The position numbers and the translations under genes are program-made. The notes under the pieces are model-generated. The model worked only from the letters and a program-made list of their open reading frames with translations. It made no database searches and was not told the origin of the DNA. 14,845 nt of DNA. Origin: SIG440 sp045532055. GTDB taxonomy: Bacteria > Bacillota > Clostridia > Monoglobales > Monoglobaceae. Shown here one piece after another: positions 7,984 to 14,640 of the stretch (position 1 is the stretch's first letter; the number at the start of each line of letters is the position of its first letter). The stretch spans positions 1 through 14,845 of the forward strand of contig JAZSFF010000018.1 of assembly GCA_045532055.1 (NCBI GenBank). Reading direction: 5' to 3'.

Positions 7984-9252
7984 CTAAAATTCTTTTGTTT
8001 CCTGCCAAGCAATTTCACCATTTGCAATTGTCATAAGACATCTCCCAAATACAGTGGAACCATCGAAGGGAGTGGCTTTTCCTTTGGACAGGAAGTCTTT
8101 TGTATCTATTTTATAAGAACAATCAAGGTCAAAAACTGTTAGATTTGCCAACTGTCCGTCTTTTATGCCGGAATTTATTCCAAAGCGTTTGCACGGATTG
8201 TCATGCAGAAGCTCTATAAGTCTTTCCAAGGTGATTGTTTTTGTTTTTACAAGGTTTGTATAAAGTATGGGGAATGCGGTTTCAATTCCCACAATTCCCA
8301 TAAGGCTGTCCTTCAATCCTCTGCTTTTTTCTTCAAAAGAGTGGGGTGCATGGTCGGTGGCTATCATATCAATTGTACCGTCGCATATTCCCTCAATAAG
8401 AGCCAGCCTGTCTTTCTCTGAACGCAGAGGAGGGTTCATTTTAAACCGCCCGTCTTCCTGCAAATCTTTGTCAGATAAAACAAGGTAGTGAGGAGCCGTC
8501 TCACAGGTTACGTCAAGACCTTCTTTTTTTGCTTGACGGATAAGGTCCACACTTTCTTTTGTGGAAATGTGGCACACATGATAACTGCAACCCGTTTCAC
8601 GTACCAGTTTCAGGTCACGCTCAATCTGTCCCCACTCGCTCATTGAACAGATGCCTTTGTGACCGTTTTGTTTTGCATATTCACCGGCATGGATATAACC
8701 GCCATGAAGCAAGGAGTTGTCCTCGCAATGTGCCGAGATTATTTTGCCTAAAGATTTGGCTTTTATCATCGCCTGACGCATCATTTCCTCGTTTTGGACA
8801 CCGCGACCGTCGTCAGAAAATCCAATAACCTTGTCCGCAATGTCATCCATATCGGATAATTCATTGCCTTGACTGCCTTTGGTTATTGTACCAAAGGGAT
8901 AAACACTGATAACTGATTTATTCTTTATTGCGTCAAGCTGGACATTTAGGTTCTTCAGAGAATCCGGAGGAGGGTTAAGATTGGGCATTGAACACACCGA
9001 GGTATATCCACCGCGAGCCGAGGCTTTGGTTCCTGTGTTTATATCTTCCTTATACAAAAAACCCGGCTCTCTCAGATGAACATGTACATCTGTAAAACCG
9101 GGAAAAATATATTTGCCGTCAAATGGGATAACCTGAAAATCAAAAAAAAGAGGATTACATTCAAGGGTGACTGTGCCGTCAACAATGAATATATCCTTCT
9201 CTGTAAATGCGTTATTTATATAAACTTTTGCGTTCTTTAAAATACAGTTCAT
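7984..9252 (-). CDS. pyrC: Dihydroorotase, class I
   Basis: This zinc amidohydrolase cyclises carbamoyl-aspartate to dihydroorotate. It has 422 residues from the ATG at 9252, preceded by AGAAAGGA. The metal-binding His57 and His59 are in DVHVHLREPG (55-64), a likely bridging Asp in GFSDDGR (144-150), His175 in AHCED, His228 in CHIS, and the catalytic Asp300 in ATDHAPH (298-304). Length and motifs match the ~430-residue class I enzymes of Gram-positive bacteria. It is the first gene of the pyr operon, directly behind the promoter. A longer frame reaching 9315 would start upstream of the promoter's -35 box, so it is not used. Confidence 0.97.
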   Translation of the reverse strand: MNCILKNAKVYINNAFTEKDIFIVDGTVTLECNPLFFDFQVIPFDGKYIFPGFTDVHVHLREPGFLYKEDINTGTKASARGGYTSVCSMPNLNPPPDSLKNLNVQLDAIKNKSVISVYPFGTITKGSQGNELSDMDDIADKVIGFSDDGRGVQNEEMMRQAMIKAKSLGKIISAHCEDNSLLHGGYIHAGEYAKQNGHKGICSMSEWGQIERDLKLVRETGCSYHVCHISTKESVDLIRQAKKEGLDVTCETAPHYLVLSDKDLQEDGRFKMNPPLRSEKDRLALIEGICDGTIDMIATDHAPHSFEEKSRGLKDSLMGIVGIETAFPILYTNLVKTKTITLERLIELLHDNPCKRFGINSGIKDGQLANLTVFDLDCSYKIDTKDFLSKGKATPFDGSTVFGRCLMTIANGEIAWQETKEF

Positions 9253-9280
9253 GAGGGTTTCCTTTCTGACATTTTCATAT

Positions 9281-9309
9281 ATTTTATCACAAAAGAGGTA
9301 TGGTGTCAA
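9281..9309 (-). promoter_or_regulatory. Sigma-A promoter of the pyr operon
   Basis: Reading the minus strand, TTGACA (9309-9304) is followed after exactly 17 nt by TAAAAT (9286-9281), with an extended -10 TG just before it. Transcription should start near 9275, leaving a leader of about 23 nt that is almost entirely the pyrC ribosome binding site. No hairpin or anti-terminator fits in it. The start falls in GAAAAT, a short A-run. Confidence 0.85.
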
Positions 9310-9342
9310 CAACAAAAATAAGAAAATATTAAATTATTTTTA

Positions 9343-9371
9343 TTGAAAAAAAGAAGAGAAGATAGTATAAT
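9343..9371 (+). promoter_or_regulatory. Sigma-A promoter of the ABC-F gene
   Basis: TTGAAA (9343-9348) and a perfect TATAAT (9366-9371) are separated by 17 nt. The expected start near 9378 gives a leader of about 34 nt before the ATG at 9412. This is too short for the long upstream-ORF attenuators known for some ABC-F resistance genes, so expression looks constitutive. The -35 box lies 33 nt from that of the divergent pyr promoter. Confidence 0.83.
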
Positions 9372-9411
9372 AACTTCATTAATATTTATTACACTTAAAA
9401 CGGAGATAAAA

Positions 9412-10965
9412 ATGAGTATACTTAATGCAGAAAACATAACCCACAGTTTTGGTGGCAGACAGATATTGGAGGATGCCAGTTTCAGGCTGCTCAAAGGCGA
9501 ACATATTGGACTTATTGGTGCCAATGGCGAGGGAAAATCAACCTTTTTAAAGATTATCACAGGGGAACTTCAACCCGAAAATGGCAAGGTGGAATGGTGC
9601 AAGCATATCACCTATGGATATCTTGACCAGTATTCTACCCTTGAAAAAGGCAAGACTATCATGGACGTTTTGCGTGGAGCGTTTTCGCACCTTTCTGACC
9701 TTGAGGCAGAGATGCTGAGCATTTATGACAAAATGGCAGAGGTGTCAGAGGATGAAATGAACGAGATGATGGAAGAGGTGGGTGAACTTCAGGAAATCTT
9801 GGACTCGTCAGGTTATTATACCATAGATACAAAAATTTCTGAGTACGCAAACGGTCTGGGACTCGGTGAAATAGGTCTTGACAAAGATGTGACAGAACTC
9901 AGCGGAGGGCAAAGAGCAAAGGTTCTTCTTGCCAAGGTTCTTCTTGAAAACCCTATGATTTTAATCCTTGATGAGCCTACCAACTTCCTTGATGAAAACC
10001 ACATAAACTGGCTTATTCAATTTTTGCAGAATTATGAAAACGCTTTTATTCTGGTATCCCACGATATGCCATTTTTGACAAAGGTAACCAATGTTATTTA
10101 CCATCTGGAGAATACAATTCTCACACGATATAAGGGTACATATGAAGACTTTCTTAAAATGTACGAATTGCAAAAGCAACAAGTGGAACAGGCTTACAAG
10201 AAACAGCAGAAGAAGATTGCAGACCTTGAGGAGTTTGTTGCTAAAAACAAAGCAAGGGCTGCAACTGCAACTCTGGCACGTTCAAGGCAAAAGGAACTTG
10301 ACAAGATGGAACGAATTACTATTGCCCCTGAAAAAATTAAACCTACATTTTCATTTAAAAATGATAGGGCTCCTGGCAGAGTTGTGATTTCTGCAAAGGA
10401 TATGGTTATAGGTTATGATTCGCCACTGACCAGGAAAATAGATGTCGTTATTGAACGCAACCAGAAGATTGCTATTAAGGGTGTAAACGGCCTTGGGAAA
10501 TCTACATTACTCAAAACTTTATTAAAAATAATCCCCCCTCTTGAGGGCGAAATACAGCATGACCAGTTTATGAATGTGGGATATTTTGAGCAGGAGGAGA
10601 GTTTGTCGGATAAAACTGCATTGCAGGAGTTCTGGGACGAGTTTCCGTCACTTACCAATGCGGAGGCACGTGCTGCACTTGCAAAATGCGGACTTACAAC
10701 CGAACACATAACCACACAAATGCGTGTCTTATCAGGTGGCGAGAATGCGAAAGTACGTCTCTGTAAAATAATGCAGAATCCTGCGAATTTACTTGTACTT
10801 GATGAGCCCACAAATCATCTTGATGTAGCAGCAAAGGAAGAACTTGCCCGTGCAATCAAAGAGTTTAAGGGTACTGTTTTGCTGGTTTGCCATGAGAGCG
10901 ATTTTTATACCGGGGTGGTGGATGAAATCTGGGATGTTTCGGACTGGAGCACCAAAATTGTTTAA
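9412..10965 (+). CDS. ABC-F family ATP-binding protein, YfmM-like
   Basis: This 517-residue soluble ATPase has two ABC domains and no membrane segment. ABC-F proteins bind the ribosomal E site and act in translation or antibiotic resistance. Domain 1: Walker A GANGEGKS (36-43), signature LSGGQ (163-167), Walker B LILDEP (184-189), switch SHD. A basic, Q/K-rich linker at about 245-310 fits the P-site-tRNA-reaching segment. Domain 2: Walker A GVNGLGKS (357-364), signature LSGGE (440-444), Walker B LLVLDEPTNHLD (460-471), switch histidine His493. Both catalytic glutamates are present. Overall it resembles B. subtilis YfmM more than known resistance determinants. The ATG at 9412 has GGAG 6 nt upstream; an in-frame ATG at 9343 lies on the -35 box and cannot be the start. 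Confidence 0.93.
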   Translation: MSILNAENITHSFGGRQILEDASFRLLKGEHIGLIGANGEGKSTFLKIITGELQPENGKVEWCKHITYGYLDQYSTLEKGKTIMDVLRGAFSHLSDLEAEMLSIYDKMAEVSEDEMNEMMEEVGELQEILDSSGYYTIDTKISEYANGLGLGEIGLDKDVTELSGGQRAKVLLAKVLLENPMILILDEPTNFLDENHINWLIQFLQNYENAFILVSHDMPFLTKVTNVIYHLENTILTRYKGTYEDFLKMYELQKQQVEQAYKKQQKKIADLEEFVAKNKARAATATLARSRQKELDKMERITIAPEKIKPTFSFKNDRAPGRVVISAKDMVIGYDSPLTRKIDVVIERNQKIAIKGVNGLGKSTLLKTLLKIIPPLEGEIQHDQFMNVGYFEQEESLSDKTALQEFWDEFPSLTNAEARAALAKCGLTTEHITTQMRVLSGGENAKVRLCKIMQNPANLLVLDEPTNHLDVAAKEELARAIKEFKGTVLLVCHESDFYTGVVDEIWDVSDWSTKIV

Positions 10966-10980
10966 AAATACAAATAAGCC

Positions 10981-11009
10981 TTGAAAAATTTGAAAATATG
11001 TAGTATACT
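10981..11009 (+). promoter_or_regulatory. Sigma-A promoter of the TRAP transporter operon
   Basis: TTGAAA (10981-10986) and TATACT (11004-11009) are spaced by 17 nt. The expected start is near 11016, giving a ~40-nt leader to the ATG at 11056. A small dyad, TGAAT-GT-ATTCA (11025-11036), lies just downstream of the start and could be an operator, but its arms are only 5 bp. Confidence 0.8.
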
Positions 11010-11055
11010 TTATTACAGTATATATGAATGTATTCAAAAACAGGAGGAAAGTTTT

Positions 11056-12012
11056 ATGAAAAAGATAGTTTCAATTATTTTGGCATTGTCAATGGTTTTT
11101 GCCCTTGCAGCTTGTGGCGGTGCAGGAACAAAGATGACAATGGGTACAGGTGGTACATCCGGTACATATTATGGTTACGGCGGTGTTCTTGGTCAGTATA
11201 TCACCAATAATGCAGGTGTGAATGTTACTGTTGTTTCTACGGATGGTTCCAAGGCTAATATTCAGGGAATTGATGCAGGCAACTACCAGCTGGGAACAGT
11301 TCAGTCAGACGTTATGTCTTATGCATGGGATGGAACCCGTTCTTTTGAAACAGAGGGGAAGATTGAGTCTTTCCGCACAGTTGCAGGTCTTTACGCAGAG
11401 GCAGTACAGCTTGTGACAATGGACCCTGCTATCAAGTCTGTTGCAGACCTCAAAGGTAAATCAGTTTCCATAGGTGCTCCTGGTTCAGGTGTTTACTTCA
11501 ATGCTATGGATGTTCTTGCAGCAGCAGGTCTTGCTGAGTCAGATATCAAGGCACAGTATCAATCTTTCGCTGATAGTGCGGATGCACTTAAAGACGGAAA
11601 AATCGATGCTGCATTTATCGTAGCAGGTGCTCCCACACCCGCAATCACAGAATTGTGCACAACAAACAATGCATATCTCGTTCCTATAGATGGTGCAGTT
11701 GCAGAAAAAATGATGGCTGAATGTCCTTTCTATACAGTACACAACGTACCGGCAGGAACATATGCAGGACAGACCGAAGATGTAAAGACAGTTACTGTTA
11801 AGGCAACATTGATTGTCAATGCTGATGCATCGGAAGAAGATGTTTACAACCTTACAGCTGCAATATTCAACAATATTGATGCAATCACTGCAGAAAACGG
11901 TAAAGGTGCTGAACTTAGCCTAGAAAACGCAACAAGCGGTATGACAGTTCCGTTCCATGCAGGTGCGGCAAAATACTTTGCTGAAAAAGGCGTTGAGGTA
12001 GAAGTTCAGTAA
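11056..12012 (+). CDS. TAXI family TRAP transporter solute-binding lipoprotein
   Basis: This 318-residue extracellular receptor delivers a substrate to the permease encoded next to it. The N-terminus is a lipoprotein signal: MKK, a hydrophobic stretch and the lipobox LAAC with the lipidated Cys20. The mature part opens with the TAXI-family signature MTMGTGGTSGTYYGYGG (27-43), followed by typical segments such as STDGSKANIQGI, DLKGKSVSIGAPGSG and DGKIDAAFIVAGAP. TAXI receptors have been linked to glutamate and other carboxylates, but the ligand cannot be read from this sequence. The ATG at 11056 has AGGAGG 8 nt upstream; a frame start at 10981 coincides with the promoter. Confidence 0.95.
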   Translation: MKKIVSIILALSMVFALAACGGAGTKMTMGTGGTSGTYYGYGGVLGQYITNNAGVNVTVVSTDGSKANIQGIDAGNYQLGTVQSDVMSYAWDGTRSFETEGKIESFRTVAGLYAEAVQLVTMDPAIKSVADLKGKSVSIGAPGSGVYFNAMDVLAAAGLAESDIKAQYQSFADSADALKDGKIDAAFIVAGAPTPAITELCTTNNAYLVPIDGAVAEKMMAECPFYTVHNVPAGTYAGQTEDVKTVTVKATLIVNADASEEDVYNLTAAIFNNIDAITAENGKGAELSLENATSGMTVPFHAGAAKYFAEKGVEVEVQ

Positions 12013-12034
12013 AATCAGCAATAAAAGAAAATCT

Positions 12035-12068
12035 TAGCTGCGACGAAGTTTCGCCGCAGCTATTTTTT
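12035..12068 (+). terminator. Hairpin plus U-tract between receptor and permease genes (attenuator)
   Basis: The arms TAGCTGCG (12035-12042) and CGCAGCTA (12055-12062) pair perfectly. After one mismatch, CGA/TCG extends the stem to a 4-nt loop, and six T follow at 12063-12068. This is a good intrinsic terminator shape, yet it sits between two genes that must work together, with the permease ribosome binding site only 13 nt after it and no clear second promoter. Partial termination would give more receptor than permease, as is usual for binding-protein transporters. Confidence 0.8.
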
Positions 12069-12090
12069 CGATATATACTTAGGAGGTATT

Positions 12091-14049
12091 ATGGCATTTT
12101 TCAGCAAAAAAAAGGTTGCTGATATTCAGGAACCCATGGATTTAGAATCCGTAATGAAAAAATTTGACAGAGAGTCAAATACCCGTATATGGGAGGGTAA
12201 ACATAAAATCGCAGTTACCTGTGTGCTTGCCGTCTTTTCTTTATTTTGTCTTTATGTAACCCTGTTTGCAAGCTGGCTGGAGGAGTTGAGACTGACTTCT
12301 TTCGTGGCTTTTATTGTGTTTTTGGGTTACATGGTTTATCCGGCAAAAAAAGGTCGCCAAAAGGTGAATTTTATGCCATGGTATGATATTATTCTTATGC
12401 TTTGTGGTACAGCAGCGTTTTTGTATTATTCTGCAAATGCTGTTGCAATAATCCAACAGGGCAGCAAGTTTGAATGGTATCAGATAGTGATAGGTATAGT
12501 TGGTACTATTTCTTTGATAGAGGTCTGCAGACGTAGTGTTGGTTTGCCTATAGTGATTGTAGCAGGATGCTTTATTGTCTATGCACTTACAGCGGGATTA
12601 TCCAACCCTACATTATGGGGAAAACTAAATTATACTATTCATTATCTGTTTTATAGCAAGGAAGGTATATTATCTACACCCATAAATGTTTGTTCCAAGT
12701 TTATTGTTGTTTTCATTATTTTTGGTGCATTTCTTGAGAGAACAGGAATTGCTGATTTCTTCATTAAAATATCAAACGCCGTTGTAGGTGGCTTTTCAGG
12801 TGGTCCTGCGAAAGTTGCAGTTGTTGCCAGCGCTATGGAAGGAATGGTGTCCGGTTCATCAGTTGCCAATACAGTAGGTTCAGGTTCAGTCACTATTCCA
12901 TTGATGAAAAAGACAGGATATAAGCCGGAGTTTGCGGCGGCAGCGGAGGCTTCTGCATCTACCGGTGGACAGATAATGCCACCTATTATGGGAGCTGCCG
13001 CATTCCTCATGGCGGATTATGTGGGTGTCCCCTACAGCAACATTGTGTTGCGTGCAATTTTACCCGCTGTTTTGTATTTTGCAGGTATTTTTATTGCAGT
13101 ACATTTTGAGGCAAAAAAAGAGGGGCTGCGTGGTCTCACAAAGGAAGAACTTCCACGTTTGGTCCCACTCCTCAAACAAACGTATCTTTTGCTCCCGCTG
13201 ATAATTCTTATTTATCTTGTGGGAACAAGCCAGCGTTCAATCCAGTATGCAGCAGCTATTGCAATAATCGTTGCTATTGTGGTCAGTCTTTTTAATAAAG
13301 AAAGCCGAATCACTCCCAAAAAGATTTGGGAAGCCCTTGCTGCAGGTGGTCAGGGAATGATTACTGTGGCTGCGGCTTGCGGTGTTGCAGGTATAATCGC
13401 CGGCACAATAACCATGACAGGTCTTGCTAATATGATGATTAACGGAATCGTAGCCTTAGCCGGAAATCAGGTGATTGTGGCGTTGTTCCTGACCATGCTG
13501 TGCTGTATAGTACTGGGCATGGGTGTTCCTACAACAGCAAACTACTGCATTATGGCTGCAACATGTGCACCGATATTGGTAAGAATGGGTGTTCCTGCTA
13601 TTGCGGCACATTTCTTTGTTTTCTATTTTGGTATTGTTGCGGACTTGACACCACCTGTTGCCCTTGCGGCATACGCAGGTGCTGCAATAGCTCAGGCTAA
13701 TCCCATGAAAACAGCAATTACAGCGACAAAACTGGCGATAGGTGCGTTTATCGTTCCATACGTGTTTGCGCTTAATCCAGCAATGCTGTTTATTGATACA
13801 ACGATGTGGGAAGTAGTTCTTATCTGTGTGACATCTTTTGTTGGGATATTTGCTGTTTCTGTCGCCCTTCAGGGATATCTGATGCATCATATGCCATGGT
13901 ATCAGCGAATTATCAGCTTGGCAGGCGGATTAATGCTTATTTATCCCGGACTTATTACCGACATTCTGGGTATTGTTTTAGTGGCAATTGTAGTTTTAGC
14001 ACAGTTCTTTACTAACAAAAAAGATAGCAAGAATGTTGTGACATTATAA
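12091..14049 (+). CDS. TRAP transporter fused permease (DctQM type)
   Basis: This 652-residue membrane protein is an ion-gradient-driven carboxylate-type importer. After a hydrophilic N-terminus (1-38) come about four DctQ-like membrane segments (roughly 39-165), then the large DctM domain with many more. Two repeat-like motif pairs mark DctM: SGSSVANTVGSGSVTIP (254-270) with GGQIMPPIMG (292-301), and LGMGVPTTANY (475-485) with DLTPPVALAAY (518-528). TAXI systems normally use such a fused permease, which matches the receptor gene just upstream. The last ~80 residues add further hydrophobic segments and end in a basic tail (NKKDSKN). The ATG at 12091 follows AGGAGG by 4 nt. Confidence 0.95.
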   Translation: MAFFSKKKVADIQEPMDLESVMKKFDRESNTRIWEGKHKIAVTCVLAVFSLFCLYVTLFASWLEELRLTSFVAFIVFLGYMVYPAKKGRQKVNFMPWYDIILMLCGTAAFLYYSANAVAIIQQGSKFEWYQIVIGIVGTISLIEVCRRSVGLPIVIVAGCFIVYALTAGLSNPTLWGKLNYTIHYLFYSKEGILSTPINVCSKFIVVFIIFGAFLERTGIADFFIKISNAVVGGFSGGPAKVAVVASAMEGMVSGSSVANTVGSGSVTIPLMKKTGYKPEFAAAAEASASTGGQIMPPIMGAAAFLMADYVGVPYSNIVLRAILPAVLYFAGIFIAVHFEAKKEGLRGLTKEELPRLVPLLKQTYLLLPLIILIYLVGTSQRSIQYAAAIAIIVAIVVSLFNKESRITPKKIWEALAAGGQGMITVAAACGVAGIIAGTITMTGLANMMINGIVALAGNQVIVALFLTMLCCIVLGMGVPTTANYCIMAATCAPILVRMGVPAIAAHFFVFYFGIVADLTPPVALAAYAGAAIAQANPMKTAITATKLAIGAFIVPYVFALNPAMLFIDTTMWEVVLICVTSFVGIFAVSVALQGYLMHHMPWYQRIISLAGGLMLIYPGLITDILGIVLVAIVVLAQFFTNKKDSKNVVTL

Positions 14050-14059
14050 AGAGTATGAT

Positions 14060-14096
14060 AAAAAAGGCAAGTCATTTTTAATGACTTGCCTTTTTT
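14060..14096. terminator. Strong intrinsic terminator after the TRAP permease gene
   Basis: A perfect 17-bp inverted repeat (14060-14076 and 14080-14096) has a 3-nt loop. The GGCAAGTCATT core is flanked by six A and six T, so it can act on both strands. It starts 10 nt after the permease stop. Confidence 0.93.
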
Positions 14097-14156
14097 GACC
14101 GAAGCGGTCGTACCAGTCACTAATGCGTCTGCGTCGTTTGGGTTCAAATACAAAAC
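14097..14156. other. Non-coding spacer between two terminators
   Basis: These 60 nt hold a small perfect hairpin, GACCG-AAG-CGGTC (14097-14109), and a GGGTTCAAAT stretch (14140-14149) that resembles a tRNA T-loop but lacks matching stem bases. No gene is visible. If the minus-strand terminator at 14157-14181 belonged to a tRNA-Ser, this is the chromosomal flank downstream of it. Confidence 0.5.
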
Positions 14157-14181
14157 AAAAAAAGACAAGCTTTAGCTTGCC
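14157..14181 (-). terminator. Minus-strand intrinsic terminator, probably of an interrupted tRNA-Ser
   Basis: Read on the minus strand, GGCAAGC (14181-14175), loop TAAA and GCTTGTC (14170-14164) form a 7-bp stem with one G-U pair, followed by seven T (14163-14157). On the plus strand the G-U pair becomes an A-C mismatch, so the hairpin favours minus-strand RNA. It begins 6 nt beyond the CCA of the tRNA-Ser fragment, the usual place for a tRNA terminator. Confidence 0.75.
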
Positions 14182-14187
14182 TTTTGG

Positions 14188-14200
14188 TGGCGGAGAAGGA
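14188..14200 (-). pseudogene. 3' end of tRNA-Ser, probable attachment-site core
   Basis: The minus strand reads TCCTTCTCCGCCA: two T-stem bases, the acceptor 3' strand CTTCTCC, discriminator G and encoded CCA. This is the standard 3' end of a bacterial tRNA-Ser with GGAGAAG acceptor. The next bases should complete the T-stem and T-loop (GGTTCAAATCC-like), but the sequence changes at 14201 and no tRNA body is found. A bare 13-nt end followed by a terminator, with an integrase gene nearby, fits an att site left by insertion at tRNA-Ser. The match is short, so chance is not wholly excluded. Confidence 0.65.
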
Positions 14201-14296
14201 CCACAGCCAAATCAGAGTGTGAGATTTAACCCGACTATACATTATATTCCTTATGAAATAGTAGAGGAAAGAACCAAAGAATATTTGGAAATATAA
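14201..14296 (+). other. Coding-like stretch starting at the tRNA-Ser junction
   Basis: One frame is open from 14099 through the tRNA fragment to a TAA at 14294-14296. The part up to 14200 is antisense tRNA-end sequence and its flank, so a start at ATG 14123 (58 codons including stop) with no ribosome binding site is unlikely to be real. The part after 14200 looks protein-like: it encodes a Tyr/Glu-rich tail that includes VRFNPTIHYIPYE and ends EYLEI. It may be the 3' end of an element gene whose start lies at the other end of the element. No family is recognised. Confidence 0.3.
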
Positions 14297-14322
14297 GTTT
14301 GCTCTGGACTTTAAACTATTCT

Positions 14323-14342
14323 TGTGATATGTTTATGTCACA
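14323..14342 (+). promoter_or_regulatory. Dyad directly upstream of the ribosome binding site of the 73-aa gene
   Basis: T-GTGATAT (14323-14330) and ATGTCAC-A (14335-14342) form an 8-bp stem with one G-U pair and a GTTT loop. The right arm touches the AGGAGG site (14343-14348 region). It could be an operator or an RNA hairpin near the ribosome binding site. No clear -35/-10 pair was found in front of it. Confidence 0.45.
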
Positions 14343-14355
14343 GGAGGTGATGTAG

Positions 14356-14577
14356 ATGGCGCAGTATACATTAAAAGGCATTATGTATGGCGACAAATAT
14401 GGAATTGAAAGTGCCGTGTTTGCTGAAGTATTCAGAATGGCCGAGCAAAAGGTCGATGCCCAAACGATACGAGAACAACTGAATATGATTTATGTCAAGC
14501 ATACATTACTTGCAGCAAAGAGGATTCACGATGAAGGCGATTGTGTTTCGGATAACGAAATTACAATCGCCTTTTAA
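14356..14577 (+). CDS. Hypothetical protein, 73 aa, next to an integrase
   Basis: No family is recognised. The ATG at 14356 has a strong AGGAGG site 7 nt upstream, which makes the gene credible. The product is soluble, with no signal or membrane segment. Its middle (about 18-58) is rich in Ala, Glu, Gln, Arg and Lys and looks helical, running through FAEVFRMAEQ, TIREQLNMIY and LLAAKRIHDEG. It ends with an acidic stretch and EITIAF. It has one Cys and no zinc motif. Its place upstream of a tyrosine recombinase in the same direction would suit an excisionase or small regulator, but no winged-helix or HTH pattern is clear, so this is only a guess from position. Confidence 0.7.
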   Translation: MAQYTLKGIMYGDKYGIESAVFAEVFRMAEQKVDAQTIREQLNMIYVKHTLLAAKRIHDEGDCVSDNEITIAF

Positions 14578-14601
14578 TATGTCGAATTAAAAATCAAATC
14601 A

Positions 14602-14640
14602 TTGACAACTCTTATATATTTTACCATTGGTGGTAAAATA
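14602..14640 (+). promoter_or_regulatory. Promoter/operator region of the integrase gene with a 10-bp inverted repeat
   Basis: TATTTTACCA (14617-14626) and TGGTAAAATA (14631-14640) are perfect inverted arms around TTGG. A TTGACA box lies at 14602-14607, but no good -10 stands 17 nt after it. The right arm carries TGGTAAAAT, an extended -10 (TAAAAT at 14634-14639), which would start transcription very close to the AAGGAG site (14648-14653). Either way the dyad would overlap RNA polymerase contacts, so it is more likely an operator than a terminator, as no T-run follows. Confidence 0.6.

Noticed and set aside
7970..8008. Upstream in-frame ATG extending carB to 8008
   Set aside because: It lies within the end of pyrC; the ATG at 7969 gives the normal N-terminus before GSGPIVIGQ and has AGGAGG upstream.
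9253..9315. Upstream in-frame ATG extending pyrC to 9315
   Set aside because: It would start upstream of the -35 box of the pyr promoter, and the extra residues are not dihydroorotase-like.
9343..9411. Longer ABC-F start at 9343
   Set aside because: This ATG-frame extension coincides with the -35 and -10 boxes; the ATG at 9412 has a ribosome binding site and matches YfmM-like N-termini.
10981..11055. Longer start for the TAXI receptor at 10981
   Set aside because: It coincides with the promoter; the ATG at 11056 opens a proper lipoprotein signal.
14130..14156. tRNA gene suggested by GGGTTCAAAT
   Set aside because: The bases around the motif do not form a T-stem (G opposite A at the closing pair), and no acceptor, D or anticodon arm surrounds it.
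13941..14168. Minus-strand ORF over the permease end and terminators
   Set aside because: It runs through a perfect terminator hairpin and the antisense of the permease gene, with no ribosome binding site.
14123..14296. Complete small gene starting at ATG 14123
   Set aside because: No ribosome binding site, and its first half is antisense to a tRNA-Ser end, its terminator and flank; only the part after 14200 looks protein-like.
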